A DNA stretch of 64,000 nucleotides from Mesorhizobium sp. AR10 (GTDB lineage: Bacteria; Pseudomonadota; Alphaproteobacteria; Rhizobiales; Rhizobiaceae), in the NCBI RefSeq assembly GCF_024746795.1, contig NZ_CP080523.1:248001-312000 (forward strand). The letters run 5' to 3'. Shown here in pieces: positions 53,588-63,087 of this stretch. Both the position numbers and the translations under genes were made by a program. Under the pieces are notes generated by a model, which did not search any database, was not told where the DNA came from, and saw only the letters and a program-made list of their open reading frames with translations. How positions within the stretch are numbered: position 1 is the first letter of the stretch; every line of letters starts with the position of its first letter.

Positions 53588-54728
53588 CAGCGCTTGTCTG
53601 GCCGTGGCTCTCGCGACGGCGGAAAGCATGAGCATGGCTGCCGCTCAGATCGCGGTCATCGACGGGCCGAACCTCGACAAGCGGCAAGAGGACGAGCAGC
53701 ACAGCACGAAGTCGGATGAGGCCAAGAAGGACGAAACCGACAGGAAGAAAAGCGTCGTCTGCACCTATTCGAACAAATACCGCTCACAGATGTTTCGCCG
53801 GTCGCCAGCAGAAGCGTTGCAGCGCGACGCGGGCAACGTGAAGATGATCCGCTATTATGCGCAAAAGTACGGCGTGCCCGAAGGCCTGGCGCTTTCGGTT
53901 GCCTATCAGGAATCGCGCTTCGACACATGCGCCGGGAGCCACACAGGCGTCAAAGGCGTCATGCAGCTCACCAAAGGCACCGGCAAGTCCATGGGACTGG
54001 ACCGCGACGTGAACGAGCAGAATGTCGAAGGCGGCGTCAAATATCTCGGAATGGGCGTGAAGCAATGCGGGGCGACGAATTACAGCTGTCTCGCCTCCTT
54101 CTACAACGGATCGAACGCAGGCGAGCAAAACCAATGGGCCGGCGGCGTCGGCCGCTGGAACAGCTACTTCAACGAATATGTATCGAGCGGCAAGGCTCCC
54201 GCCGCCGCGCCGCCACCATTCTCGATCGTAACGGCCGACGGCGCAGGCGGCTCGGCCCAGGGCGCGGCCATGGGCACGGTGAGGAAGGCGGCTGGCGGCC
54301 TTGATGCAAGCTCATCGCGGATGGGCGCCAACGGCGCGGCAATCGACGCGCTAGCGGGCAACGTTGGCCAGGTGACCGAATACAAGGACGCCTGGGAGCT
54401 GAACTCGTCGGCTCGTGGGATCAACGCCGATGTCACCAACCAGTACCTCGCCCAGGCGGGGGATTTTACGACGTTGCTGGCCCAACTTCTAGCGTTGCAG
54501 AATGTTCAGGCATCGCAGTCGTCCAAGCTGGTGCAACAGCCGAAGAGCGGCTCTCCAAACCCGTTCTCTTGTGATCCCGCGGAACTGGAGCGGTTGAGGA
54601 TCGATCGCGGCCGGTGGCTACCATGCGCACTTGAGAACGCGGGGGCGAGCTCGGCCGACAGCCGCTCGATGATCATCACCAGTGATCCTGCCGGCGCCGC
54701 CAGCGTGATCAATGCTCTACAGCAATAG
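53571..54728 (+). CDS. Second lytic transglycosylase with a VirB5-like leader
   Basis: A 385-residue protein. The N-terminus has a signal peptide followed by AQIAVIDGPNLDKRQED, nearly the same as the start of the VirB5 encoded next (AQIAVIDGANLDVARKN). Residues about 85-210 form an SLT domain, with the catalytic Glu in ALSVAYQESRFDTC, then GVKGVMQLTKGTGKSMGLD and CLASFYNGSNAG. The C-terminal part is Ala/Gly/Ser-rich with a late Cys-containing tail. It sits between virB4 and virB5 and overlaps both neighbours closely. It could be a specialised transglycosylase that shares a sorting or pilus-tip contact with VirB5, in addition to the normal VirB1. Confidence 0.8.
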   Translation: MTKRLSSACLAVALATAESMSMAAAQIAVIDGPNLDKRQEDEQHSTKSDEAKKDETDRKKSVVCTYSNKYRSQMFRRSPAEALQRDAGNVKMIRYYAQKYGVPEGLALSVAYQESRFDTCAGSHTGVKGVMQLTKGTGKSMGLDRDVNEQNVEGGVKYLGMGVKQCGATNYSCLASFYNGSNAGEQNQWAGGVGRWNSYFNEYVSSGKAPAAAPPPFSIVTADGAGGSAQGAAMGTVRKAAGGLDASSSRMGANGAAIDALAGNVGQVTEYKDAWELNSSARGINADVTNQYLAQAGDFTTLLAQLLALQNVQASQSSKLVQQPKSGSPNPFSCDPAELERLRIDRGRWLPCALENAGASSADSRSMIITSDPAGAASVINALQQ

Positions 54729-54737
54729 GAGGCTGAC

Positions 54738-55472
54738 ATGAAGAAATTCGCGATTGCTGCCGGCATGGCGCTTTGGACGAGCGCGGGCTTTGCACAGATT
54801 GCGGTCATCGATGGCGCCAATCTCGATGTCGCCCGCAAGAATGCGGAGAACACCAACTCCATCATGGATTCGAACAAGGATATTCTGAAAAAGAGCGAGG
54901 AGATCCTGCAGGCTCTCAGTGGCAGCCGTGACGGTTCGCTCGGGATCGGACAAATGGGCCTCGGCGGCAACATGTCGATCGCCCAGGCTCCGTCATTCGG
55001 ATCGATCCTGAACGGCGGCGCGCTTTCTTTTGGTGGCCTGTCACCCGAAATCCAGAAAATCGCCGGTGCCGTCATCAACGGCCTCCAGCTGGTGAAGCAG
55101 CTCCAGCAGATTGCCGGCAAGGAGACCAGCGCCGTCAACACGGCCTATGGCGGCAGCGTCAACGTGGCCTCGCTGCTAAGCGCATTGACCTCGCAGGCTT
55201 CGCAGGGCGTTACCCAGCGCCAACAGTCTCTGCAGTCAGCGAGCGGGCAGATCGGGCAGTCGCAGGACGTCAAGGGATCGGTGGACCAGAACACACGAAT
55301 GCAGCTGGAAAACGCGCGCGCGGTCAACGAATTGATCGGCGTCCAGAATGGTGCGGTCGCGGCCCTGAATGAGAAGCTGAAGGGAGATCTTCTTCGCCAG
55401 AGCCAGGTGCAGAAGATGATGACGCCGCGCAACGTCAATCCGTTCGCTGAATTCGGCAAGAGCGGAGGCTAA
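54738..55472 (+). CDS. virB5: Type IV secretion protein VirB5
   Basis: A 244-residue secreted helical protein with a signal peptide (about 21 residues, ending GFAQ). It has the VirB5/TrbJ pattern: IAVIDGANLDVARKNAENT, then long helices rich in Gln (VKQLQQIAGKET and DVKGSVDQNTRMQLENARAV). It is a minor pilus component that contacts the recipient. SD AGGAGG lies 6 bases upstream of the ATG. It follows the transglycosylase after 9 bp. Confidence 0.82.
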   Translation: MKKFAIAAGMALWTSAGFAQIAVIDGANLDVARKNAENTNSIMDSNKDILKKSEEILQALSGSRDGSLGIGQMGLGGNMSIAQAPSFGSILNGGALSFGGLSPEIQKIAGAVINGLQLVKQLQQIAGKETSAVNTAYGGSVNVASLLSALTSQASQGVTQRQQSLQSASGQIGQSQDVKGSVDQNTRMQLENARAVNELIGVQNGAVAALNEKLKGDLLRQSQVQKMMTPRNVNPFAEFGKSGG

Positions 55473-55476
55473 GCGC

Positions 55477-55659
55477 TTGTCGAGGCGAGTCCTGCGCATA
55501 TGCGTTGTGATTGGGCTCGGCGCAGTGCTTTTCGGATGCGCAAATCGCGAACTGAAAGCGCCGTGCGGGCCTTTGGCGTATGCCCACGCCGACGAATGCG
55601 GCGCGCTGAAGCCGGTCAATTCAACGCCGTTCGCCAGCATCGTTGACGAGGGTCCATGA
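55477..55659 (+). CDS. Small lipoprotein in the VirB7 position
   Basis: A 60-residue protein with a signal peptide and lipobox LFGC (Cys21). The mature part is short, with CGPLAYAHADECG. VirB7 is a small outer-membrane lipoprotein that stabilises VirB9. The position between virB5 and virB6 is also where entry-exclusion lipoproteins are found, so either role is possible. The start is a TTG with GGAGG upstream. The stop overlaps virB6 by 4 bp. Confidence 0.65.
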   Translation: MSRRVLRICVVIGLGAVLFGCANRELKAPCGPLAYAHADECGALKPVNSTPFASIVDEGP

Positions 55660-56699
55660 ACGGTCTTGCCGAAAGCATTCTCGGTGGCATTGACAACATC
55701 GGTGAGGACTTCGTCCGCACCGTCTATATGCAGTTGGGCAATGCGATGGGCAACGTCTTCACCCTCATGCTGACCCTCTATATCGTGTGGTGGGGCTATT
55801 CGATTTTGAGCGGGCGAGAGTCGATTTCGCCAATCGAAGCGGCTTATCGCCTGGGCCGCGCCGTCATCATCTATCTGCTGCTGACCGGATGGGGGACATT
55901 TTCGGCGACGATTTACCAGCTCGTGCAAAGCATTCCAGACGAGGTCGGTAAGGTGATCGTCGGCGCCGTGTCGCGGGCCACCGGCAATCAGCTCAGCGAT
56001 CAGGCGGCAATTCCAGCGCTAATCGACAACCTCTACCAAGGGGCGCAGGACGTCGCCAATCAGGTCTATAGCGGATCCTTCTATGACATTTTTGGCGCGC
56101 TGCTGTCGCTGCTCGTCCTGCTGTCTGCCATCATCTTCGCAGCGCTTGCCATTGCCGCGATCATCGCCGCCAAAGTGATGTTGTTCATCACGCTGGCCTT
56201 GGCGCCGATATGGATCATCCTTTGGCTTTACCGATGGTCCTCGCGCATGAGCGAAGGCTTTCTTTCGCTGACCACCTTCCTGATGATCCAGCAAATCCTG
56301 ATCTACGGCTTTCTCGGTTTCTACTTCTCGCTCGTCAATGCGGCGCTGAACACCGCCACGTCCGGCGGAGCGACCATGGACAGCAAAATGTCGCTGGTGT
56401 TGCCCTTGGTGCTGGTGACGATCATCGGCATCTACGTTCTCATGCAGATACCATCGATTGCTTCGATCCTGAATGGCGGCGGGTATCTCAGCACCGTGGG
56501 AGCTCGCTACTCCTATGGGACCTTCGGCAGGAATGCCGTGCGCTACTCCGGTGCACGATGGGCCGCGGGCCGCGCCGCTCGGGGCGCGCGGCAACTCGCG
56601 GCAACCAGTTTTCGATCTGCGCGAGCAGCGAGGGCGGATGCCGCAACCCGGTCCGCCATCCAGCAAGGTGCGCGCGATAACTCCAGGCCTCTGGCCTAA
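55656..56699 (+). CDS. virB6: Type IV secretion inner-membrane protein VirB6
   Basis: A 347-residue membrane protein with about six hydrophobic helices (residues about 28-50, 66-84, 148-180, 182-200, 208-235 and 248-272) and the VirB6/TrbL Trp-rich block ITLALAPIWIILWLYRWSS. The C-terminal tail is Arg/Ala-rich. It forms part of the inner-membrane channel. The frame starts with an ATG in a 4-bp overlap with the lipoprotein gene. It is the last gene before the second promoter region of the cluster. Confidence 0.9.
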   Translation: MNGLAESILGGIDNIGEDFVRTVYMQLGNAMGNVFTLMLTLYIVWWGYSILSGRESISPIEAAYRLGRAVIIYLLLTGWGTFSATIYQLVQSIPDEVGKVIVGAVSRATGNQLSDQAAIPALIDNLYQGAQDVANQVYSGSFYDIFGALLSLLVLLSAIIFAALAIAAIIAAKVMLFITLALAPIWIILWLYRWSSRMSEGFLSLTTFLMIQQILIYGFLGFYFSLVNAALNTATSGGATMDSKMSLVLPLVLVTIIGIYVLMQIPSIASILNGGGYLSTVGARYSYGTFGRNAVRYSGARWAAGRAARGARQLAATSFRSARAARADAATRSAIQQGARDNSRPLA

Positions 56700-56761
56700 A
56701 CGAGAATACAACGATCACCGATCGCGGCTCTGGATCAGGATGTGTCGCGCAAACGAGGCAA

Positions 56762-56775
56762 TAGTAAAGTGTCAA
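56762..56775 (+). promoter_or_regulatory. Copy of the conjugation-region 14-bp motif before virB8
   Basis: TAGTAAAGTGTCAA, identical to the inverse of 49853-49866. It is only 4 bases from the virB8 ATG, so a bound protein could affect both transcription and translation of virB8-virD4. Confidence 0.6.
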
Positions 56776-56779
56776 TCTA

Positions 56780-57487
56780 ATGGAAACAGCTGCTAACAGC
56801 GGCGGCGAGCTCGTCGACAAGCGCTATTACGGGGCGGGCGCGACCTGGGAAGACGACACGCACCGGTCAATGCGTCGATCGCGTACATTGGCATGGATCG
56901 TCAGTGGCGTTTCCGGACTGGTGGCGGTGCTGTCGCTGCTGGCGCTCGTGCTGATCCTGCCGCTCCGGCAGTTCGAACCGTATGTTGTCGAGGTCGACAA
57001 ATCGACGGGCTACCTCGAGATCATGCGCGCGCTCAAGCCTGGAGATTTGTCCCAGAACGAGGCCGTCACGGCGGCCAATCTGGTGCGCTACATCAGGGCC
57101 CGCGAAACCTACGATTCCCGTGAACTGAAAGAGAATTACGACTTGGCGCAGCTCTACTCGACCGACGTCGCGTCCAAGGATTTGACATGGCTTTATTCGC
57201 CAGCAAACCCACAATCGCTGGACAAGATTTTTGGCCGCAATGTCACTGTCGCGGTGGAGATCAAGTCGGTTTCCCTGCTCAATCGCAACACAGCCTCGGT
57301 GCGCTTTGCCACGACGACGCGGCGGGACAATTCGTCCACGGCCGACAATTGGGTGGCGGTGATAAAATTCCGCTACACCTCAACACCGCTCAAGAACGAA
57401 TGGCGTTTCGACAACCCGCTGGGATTTCAGGTAACGGATTACCGCCGCGACCAGGAATCGGCGCCGGCCGCGGGGAGCCTGCAATGA
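56780..57487 (+). CDS. virB8: Type IV secretion protein VirB8
   Basis: A 235-residue bitopic protein. One transmembrane helix lies at about residues 38-60 ([20 protein letters not shown]). The periplasmic NTF2-like domain follows, with the family marks [25 protein letters not shown] and [19 protein letters not shown] near the end. It is an assembly factor of the secretion channel. The stop overlaps the virB9 start (ATGA). Confidence 0.92.
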   Translation: METAANSGGELVDKRYYGAGATWEDDTHRSMRRSRTLAWIVSGVSGLVAVLSLLALVLILPLRQFEPYVVEVDKSTGYLEIMRALKPGDLSQNEAVTAANLVRYIRARETYDSRELKENYDLAQLYSTDVASKDLTWLYSPANPQSLDKIFGRNVTVAVEIKSVSLLNRNTASVRFATTTRRDNSSTADNWVAVIKFRYTSTPLKNEWRFDNPLGFQVTDYRRDQESAPAAGSLQ

Positions 57488-58281
57488 GATGGCGCGTGGG
57501 CCTCGCTCTAACAGCCGCCCTTCTGCTCGGCACGATGCACGGCGCGGCCGCGCGCGACGGCCGCATCCGGTATGTCACTTTCAACAACGACGACGTCACA
57601 TCGGTGCGCGCAGCTCTCGGTATTTCGACGATGGTCGAGCTCAGCCCGACCGAAGTCATCGAAACCGTCTCCGCTGGCGACACGAAAGGCTGGTCGATCA
57701 TCCCCAAACGCGGATCGCGATTTCTGTTCGTCAAGCCGCTGGAGCGCGATGCGTGGACCAACGTCAACGTGGTCACCAACCGGCGCGTCTATTCCCTGCT
57801 GCTGCAGGCGACTGACGATAGCCGTGACCGGGCATCCTTCCAGGTCCGGTTCAAATACCCGGACGAGGATGTCAACGCGCGCCTGCTCTCACAGGCCAAG
57901 GAGAGCGCCGCCGATCCGAACTTGAAGGATCTGAACTATGCCGATCTCAACTACGACTATGCCTACAAGGGCGACGACAGCTTGAAGCCGCGCACCGTAT
58001 TCGACGACGGCACGAGGGTGTTTCTGGAGTTCAAGGGTGACATTCCGGCGATTTTCGTTGTCGACGATAAGCGCCAGGAGTCGCTGGTCAACGTTCGCAC
58101 GCAGGGCAAATACACCGTCATCGACAAGGTCGCACGGCAATTCACCTTGCGGGCCGATGGCAAGACGCTCTGCCTCTACAACCGGGCTCGACCCAACGCT
58201 ATCGATCCAGTCGAGCAGGTCTACGGTCCAACGAAACTGACAGGTGGTTCCACCCTGTTCGGATCCAGCGGAGGGCGGTGA
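57484..58281 (+). CDS. virB9: Type IV secretion protein VirB9
   Basis: A 265-residue periplasmic protein starting at the ATG at 57484 with a signal peptide (about 22 residues, ending GAAA). The N-terminal domain has [20 protein letters not shown], and the C-terminal CagX-like domain has [28 protein letters not shown] and the late block [16 protein letters not shown]. It forms the outer-membrane core complex with VirB7 and VirB10. Its stop TGA overlaps the virB10 start. Confidence 0.92.
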   Translation: MRWRVGLALTAALLLGTMHGAAARDGRIRYVTFNNDDVTSVRAALGISTMVELSPTEVIETVSAGDTKGWSIIPKRGSRFLFVKPLERDAWTNVNVVTNRRVYSLLLQATDDSRDRASFQVRFKYPDEDVNARLLSQAKESAADPNLKDLNYADLNYDYAYKGDDSLKPRTVFDDGTRVFLEFKGDIPAIFVVDDKRQESLVNVRTQGKYTVIDKVARQFTLRADGKTLCLYNRARPNAIDPVEQVYGPTKLTGGSTLFGSSGGR

Positions 58282-59744
58282 TGACCCAGATCGACTATAA
58301 CCAACTGGACAGCAGCCCGACGGTCGCGCGCCGTGGTGCGGGCGTGGGTACCAGGATCGCCCTGGTCGGCCTCGGCGTGGTGCTGATAGGCGCGCTGATA
58401 TGGCTCAACTGGCCCCAGGAGCCGGTATCGCGCGATATTCGCAGCGATGGCGAGGAAAACTTCAATCCGCCGGAGTTCCGCCCGCCGGCATTGAACGACC
58501 CGCCGCAACCTGCCGACGGCACGATCGACCAGATCGTGGTGCCGCCACCGGCTGACGACCAAAAAGGCACGCAACAAGCCGATAATGTCGATCAAACCGT
58601 GCAGGAGGGCGCGGACCTTGACGCGCAGCGACGCGCGCTGGAGGCGCAAATGGCGGCCGAGGAGGCTCGCCGAAAGGCCGAAGAGGAAGAAGCCCGCCGC
58701 AAGGCCGGGGCTGAGGACGAGGCTCGCCGTAAGGCTGAGGCCGCCGAGCACGAAAAGGCAGTGTGGGAACGCCTGCGGTCGAACCAGATGGTGACGAATG
58801 ATCAAACCGGCTCGACGGATGCCGGCGCCCAGGCGGCACAGGTCGAAATCGCGCCCGACGGTCAGATCGTCCCGGTCCCCGGCGCCGACAGTGACCCCAA
58901 CAAGGCATTCCTGGCGCAGTCTGAGGCAAGTTCCTCCGGCATCGTCAAAGCCAGGGTTTTTCGACGCACCGATGCGTTGATCCCAGAGGGAACGATCATT
59001 CGCGGCTATTTGGAAACCGCTGTTAACACCGACCTTCCCGGCGCCGTGCGCGCTGTCGTGCGTGAAGATGTCTTCTCGCTCGACGGCAGGCGGATCCTCA
59101 TTCCGAAGGGCTCGCGCCTGACCGGAGAATACCGCTCGGGGCTCGCGCGCGGTCAGAAGCGTGTTTTCATCGTCTGGAACAGGGTCATTCGCTCGGACGG
59201 CATTTCCGTTGATATCAAGTCGCCAGGGGCAGACGCGCTCGGTCGCGGCGGCATGGGCGGCCGTGTGGATACACACTGGGTTGAACGGTACGGCAACGCT
59301 ATCATGCTTTCCGTCGTTGGCGGCGTCTCTGAATATCTGTCCTCGCTTGGAGATAGCGGCCAGAATGGACAACAGCGCCAGGTATCGACGGTCGATCCCG
59401 TGACCGGTGAGACTACAACCGTAACTTATGGTGGCAATGGCTCGCAGCGGGACGCCCGCGGCATCGCGTTTGACAAGTCCTCGAACGCCTTGCAGCAACT
59501 CGCGCAGGAGGCGTTTCGCGACACGCAAAACATAGGCCCGACAGTCTACGTCGACCAGGGCACATCGATTGTCGTTCTGGTGCGGCGGGATCTCGATTTC
59601 TCGGATTTGTATGCTGATCCCATTCAGGAAGAAGTTGCACGGCTGAAGGCGGGTGGGCGGCCGAAGACGGCGATCGATCCGACGCCTCTTTACGCGACGC
59701 CAAAGGACCATTTTTATCCCGGCTATGGGAGCCCGGTGAAATGA
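58281..59744 (+). CDS. virB10: Type IV secretion protein VirB10
   Basis: A 487-residue protein. One transmembrane helix lies at about residues 28-46 and a proline-rich part at about 60-95. A charged helical stretch rich in EEARRKAEEEEARRK follows (about 125-165). The C-terminal TrbI-like barrel starts near residue 220 (KARVFRRTDALIPEGTIIRG) and includes RILIPKGSRLTGEYRSG, WVERYGNAIMLSVVGG and DQGTSIVVLVRRDLDFS. It spans the cell envelope and links inner-membrane ATPases to the outer-membrane pore. It overlaps both virB9 and virB11. Confidence 0.93.
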   Translation: MTQIDYNQLDSSPTVARRGAGVGTRIALVGLGVVLIGALIWLNWPQEPVSRDIRSDGEENFNPPEFRPPALNDPPQPADGTIDQIVVPPPADDQKGTQQADNVDQTVQEGADLDAQRRALEAQMAAEEARRKAEEEEARRKAGAEDEARRKAEAAEHEKAVWERLRSNQMVTNDQTGSTDAGAQAAQVEIAPDGQIVPVPGADSDPNKAFLAQSEASSSGIVKARVFRRTDALIPEGTIIRGYLETAVNTDLPGAVRAVVREDVFSLDGRRILIPKGSRLTGEYRSGLARGQKRVFIVWNRVIRSDGISVDIKSPGADALGRGGMGGRVDTHWVERYGNAIMLSVVGGVSEYLSSLGDSGQNGQQRQVSTVDPVTGETTTVTYGGNGSQRDARGIAFDKSSNALQQLAQEAFRDTQNIGPTVYVDQGTSIVVLVRRDLDFSDLYADPIQEEVARLKAGGRPKTAIDPTPLYATPKDHFYPGYGSPVK

Positions 59745-60766
59745 ATGCCGTGCATCCCCTCCCCGACCCTTGGGCGAGAGCCCCGGTCCTGCGCGCTCAT
59801 CTGGAGCCGATATGGTCCTATTTGAACGAAGATGCGGTGTCCGAGATTGCAATCAACAGGCCGGGTGCATTGTTCATCGAACGCCTCGGCGCGAAGGAAA
59901 TGGAGCACGTCGTCAAGCGCGAGGTCACGCCCGGCTGGATTCGCAATATTTCGACTGGCGTCGCCTCGGCGACAAATCAGGTCATCAACGAAGAAAAGCC
60001 GGTCCTGTCGGCCGCGCTACCGTCGGGTGAACGCATCCAATGCATCTTGCCGCCCGCGGCTCCCGAAGGCGGGGCGATTTCGATCCGCAAGCAGGTCATC
60101 ATGGATATGAGCCTTGATGCCTACAAGAATCTCGGTGCATTCGAGAACACGGCGATGGGCAGCGGACTGGCGCTGTCAACTGAAGAAAAGCGACTTGTCG
60201 AGATGTTGCACGACACCTCGCCAATGGACTTCCTGCAATACGCGGTGCGCAACCGCGTCTCGATTGTCGTTTCAGGCGGCACGTCCACCGGCAAGACGAC
60301 GTTCTTGAATGCACTCCTGAAGGAGATTCCGGCTCATGAACGCATCATCACGATCGAAGACACCCGCGAACTGAGGCTGCCGGCTCCCAACAACGTCACC
60401 CTGATAGCCTCGAAGGGCGACCAGGGCCTTGCCAAAGTCTCAGCGCAGCAACTGCTCGAGGCCTCGCTTCGCATGCGACCCGACCGTCTGCTACTGGGCG
60501 AGTTGCGCGGCGCTGAAACCTTCGCGTTCCTCCAGGCGATCAACACCGGCCACCCGGGTTCGCTCACCACCGTTCATGCCAATTCCGCCCGGTCCGCCTA
60601 CGAGCGCCTGGCGCTCATGGTCATGCAGGGCAGCTCGGGCCTCGCACGAAGCGAAATCCTCGACTATCTGCGCGAGGTCATTCCGGTGGTCGTCCAGATG
60701 GTCCGCACCGAAGGCGGCCGGCGCGGCATCAGCGAGATCAAGTTCACCAAGGCGGAGACGATCTAG
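59741..60766 (+). CDS. virB11: Type IV secretion ATPase VirB11
   Basis: A 341-residue hexameric ATPase of the GspE/VirB11 family: N-terminal domain to about residue 150, then Walker A SGGTSTGKTTFLN (about 177-189), the Asp box ITIEDTRELRLP, Walker B-like RPDRLLLGELRG and the His box TGHPGSLTTVHANS. It switches the machine between pilus assembly and substrate transfer. The ATG overlaps the virB10 stop by 4 bp, and virD4 starts 13 bp after its end. Confidence 0.93.
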   Translation: MNAVHPLPDPWARAPVLRAHLEPIWSYLNEDAVSEIAINRPGALFIERLGAKEMEHVVKREVTPGWIRNISTGVASATNQVINEEKPVLSAALPSGERIQCILPPAAPEGGAISIRKQVIMDMSLDAYKNLGAFENTAMGSGLALSTEEKRLVEMLHDTSPMDFLQYAVRNRVSIVVSGGTSTGKTTFLNALLKEIPAHERIITIEDTRELRLPAPNNVTLIASKGDQGLAKVSAQQLLEASLRMRPDRLLLGELRGAETFAFLQAINTGHPGSLTTVHANSARSAYERLALMVMQGSSGLARSEILDYLREVIPVVVQMVRTEGGRRGISEIKFTKAETI

Positions 60767-60779
60767 CGAGGCCCCATCC

Positions 60780-62927
60780 ATGCAGAAAATCGCAACAGCA
60801 ATTTTCATGATGCTCATGGCGATGGCCCTGGGCGCCCTACTCTTCACGGTCGCCTATGCGGCGACCGATTGGTATCGGACTGGCTCCCATGTCCTGTTCG
60901 ACCAGCTGAACGCCAATCCCTTGCCGGTTGTTCGTCAGGCCTGGGCGGACACGATGGCGAGGAATTTTGACCGGGTACAATACGCTGTTGCAGCAGGAGC
61001 ATTAGGGTTTCTCTTGCCACTGGTCAGCTTGTTTCTCATGCGTCCGAGAAAGCGCAATGACTCTCGCTTCATGACCATGAGCGACGTATCAAAAACCGGC
61101 CTGACGAAAGTGGGCGGCGTCTTCGTCGGTCGAGCCGGCGGCAGGCTTGCCGAAATTTTGTCGCCCAGCCGCGATCAGCGCTCAGGCAAGATCCGCTTGA
61201 CGCAGCGCAAGCTGATCGGTGGCAAGAAATTGTGGATTGATGGCGATGATGTCGGCGGCTTCGTCATAGGGCCACCGCGCTCCGGTAAAGGCACGTCTCT
61301 CATCATCCCGAACGCCTTGACCTGGGCGCATTCGCTCGTGGTTCTCGACCTGCGGGGCGAGACCTATGCGACGACTGCTGGTTACCGTTCGACCATGAGC
61401 CGCGTGGTGCGCTTCGCGCCGGCTGATCCGGACGGCAATACCGCATGCTACAATCCGATGGACTTCATCTCGCTGGACTCAGCACAGCGCGACATCGACC
61501 TTCGCAACATCGCTGCGGCATTGTTTCCCCGCCCCCCTTCGAACGCGGATCCCTATTGGGTCAACGATGCCCGCCTCCTCTTTACCGGCATCGCATCCTT
61601 CGTCATGGAATCGCCTGCGATCCCGAACGAGAAGAAGACCTTTGCCACAATCCTCGAGATTATGAACGGTGCCGAGCAGCCGCTCCTGGAGTTCATCGGC
61701 TCGTTACGCGAGGAACGCCGCCGCGAATGCTCGCATTTCACGCTGCAAACCCTGTTGCCATATTTTGAGATGTCTGAGCGGCAGTTTTCCGGAATCTACG
61801 CCGGCGTACGCACCGGCATGGCCCCCTTTCTCAACGAGCGCCTGATGCGAGCTACCTCGCGCAGCACGTTCGACATTCGCGAACTCAAGCGCGACCGGAT
61901 CTCTCTTTATCTCGACGTAAGGCGCGAGCAGATCACCTCGCTTGGACCGTTGTTCAATGTCCTGATTACGCAGATGATGAACTTCATGTCGGAAACCATG
62001 CCGCAGCCGGGCGAGCATCCGGTGCTTGTCCTGCTCGACGAGTTCCAGAACCTCGGCAAGCTCGAGAACGTGACCGAGATGGCGAGCGTGCTCGGCGGCA
62101 ACGGCGTTTCCATGTGGTTTTTCGTGCAGTCGTTGAAGGCTGTAGACGAAATCTATCGCCAGGAAGGACGCAAGACGCTCATCAACGCCGCTCGCGTGCA
62201 GATCTTTTTCGGTGCGCAGGACGCGGACGATCTGCGCTACGTTTCCGAGCAGCTCGGCGAAACGTCGGACGTGCAAAAGGACGTGACGCGCACCAAGGCA
62301 ACGTTGTTCGACACTTATTACACGCGCTCTGAGCATCGCAAGGAAGTGCGGCGGCCCCTGATGCGGCCGGACGAAATCCGTACGCTCGACAAGAACAAGG
62401 TCATCATATTGCCGCGGGGGGAACTGCCGATCCTCGGCACCCGCAATTTCTATTTCGCCGACGGCCAGCTCGCCAAACGCGCGTTCATGCCCCTGCCCGC
62501 CTCTACGGACGCTTCGCGCACGAAAAGCCCTACATTGGACGCTTCCGCGGCGGTTCCATCTCCTGCGCTCCCGACGATTGCGCCGAAAGCACCCACGTAC
62601 CGCTCAGGCCTTGTGCAGACCCGGCTGCGGCGCGGCGCGACATTTGCCGCAAAAGCAGGCCGTATAGCTTCGCCTCCGGGGCGGCGCGCAATCGTGAAAG
62701 ACCGGCTGAAAGCAACAGACGCTACAGCCGTACCAGTCTATGCCGCCATAGATTTTACCGCTTTGGCGGCCAAAGCGGTGACAACACGCATAGCGCCCGA
62801 CAAAGAAGCGGCGGTTGCGGCCATCCTGAACAAGGTGCGTTCCCTGCGCGCCAACGTATCCGACACCGAGACTTTCGATCGAAATCTCAGCATCGTCGAA
62901 GATGCTTTGCCTGATCTAGTCGATTAG
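60780..62927 (+). CDS. virD4: Type IV coupling protein VirD4
   Basis: A 715-residue coupling ATPase. Two transmembrane helices lie at about residues 4-28 and 62-84. The core has Walker A IGPPRSGKGTSLIIPN (about 162-178), Walker B VLVLLDEFQNLG (about 410-421) and the Q-rich motif SMWFFVQSLKAVDEIY. It recruits the relaxase-DNA complex to the channel. After about residue 565 there is a Pro/Ala/Thr-rich tail of 150 residues ending in a small helical segment, longer than in minimal VirD4 proteins. The ATG at 60780 fits the first helix. The longer frame that begins inside virB11 is rejected. Confidence 0.92.
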   Translation: MQKIATAIFMMLMAMALGALLFTVAYAATDWYRTGSHVLFDQLNANPLPVVRQAWADTMARNFDRVQYAVAAGALGFLLPLVSLFLMRPRKRNDSRFMTMSDVSKTGLTKVGGVFVGRAGGRLAEILSPSRDQRSGKIRLTQRKLIGGKKLWIDGDDVGGFVIGPPRSGKGTSLIIPNALTWAHSLVVLDLRGETYATTAGYRSTMSRVVRFAPADPDGNTACYNPMDFISLDSAQRDIDLRNIAAALFPRPPSNADPYWVNDARLLFTGIASFVMESPAIPNEKKTFATILEIMNGAEQPLLEFIGSLREERRRECSHFTLQTLLPYFEMSERQFSGIYAGVRTGMAPFLNERLMRATSRSTFDIRELKRDRISLYLDVRREQITSLGPLFNVLITQMMNFMSETMPQPGEHPVLVLLDEFQNLGKLENVTEMASVLGGNGVSMWFFVQSLKAVDEIYRQEGRKTLINAARVQIFFGAQDADDLRYVSEQLGETSDVQKDVTRTKATLFDTYYTRSEHRKEVRRPLMRPDEIRTLDKNKVIILPRGELPILGTRNFYFADGQLAKRAFMPLPASTDASRTKSPTLDASAAVPSPALPTIAPKAPTYRSGLVQTRLRRGATFAAKAGRIASPPGRRAIVKDRLKATDATAVPVYAAIDFTALAAKAVTTRIAPDKEAAVAAILNKVRSLRANVSDTETFDRNLSIVEDALPDLVD

Positions 62928-63087
62928 CCGAGAATCTACGGCGATCGCCGACAACGAGCCAACCGCACAGGCCGCATTCTTGATGCGCCAGCCGCCACGT
63001 AAAGCGGTGCCAGAGATACCCTCCGGCACGGGACTTGACCAACTCGCTCCCGCTACTCGTCGCGAGGCAGCTGTTCTGGAGATCCTT

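Noticed and set aside
58221..59852. A 543-residue open frame on the minus strand
   Set aside because: It lies wholly antisense to virB10 and the start of virB11, which have clear family motifs and operon overlaps. The frame is open because of high GC.
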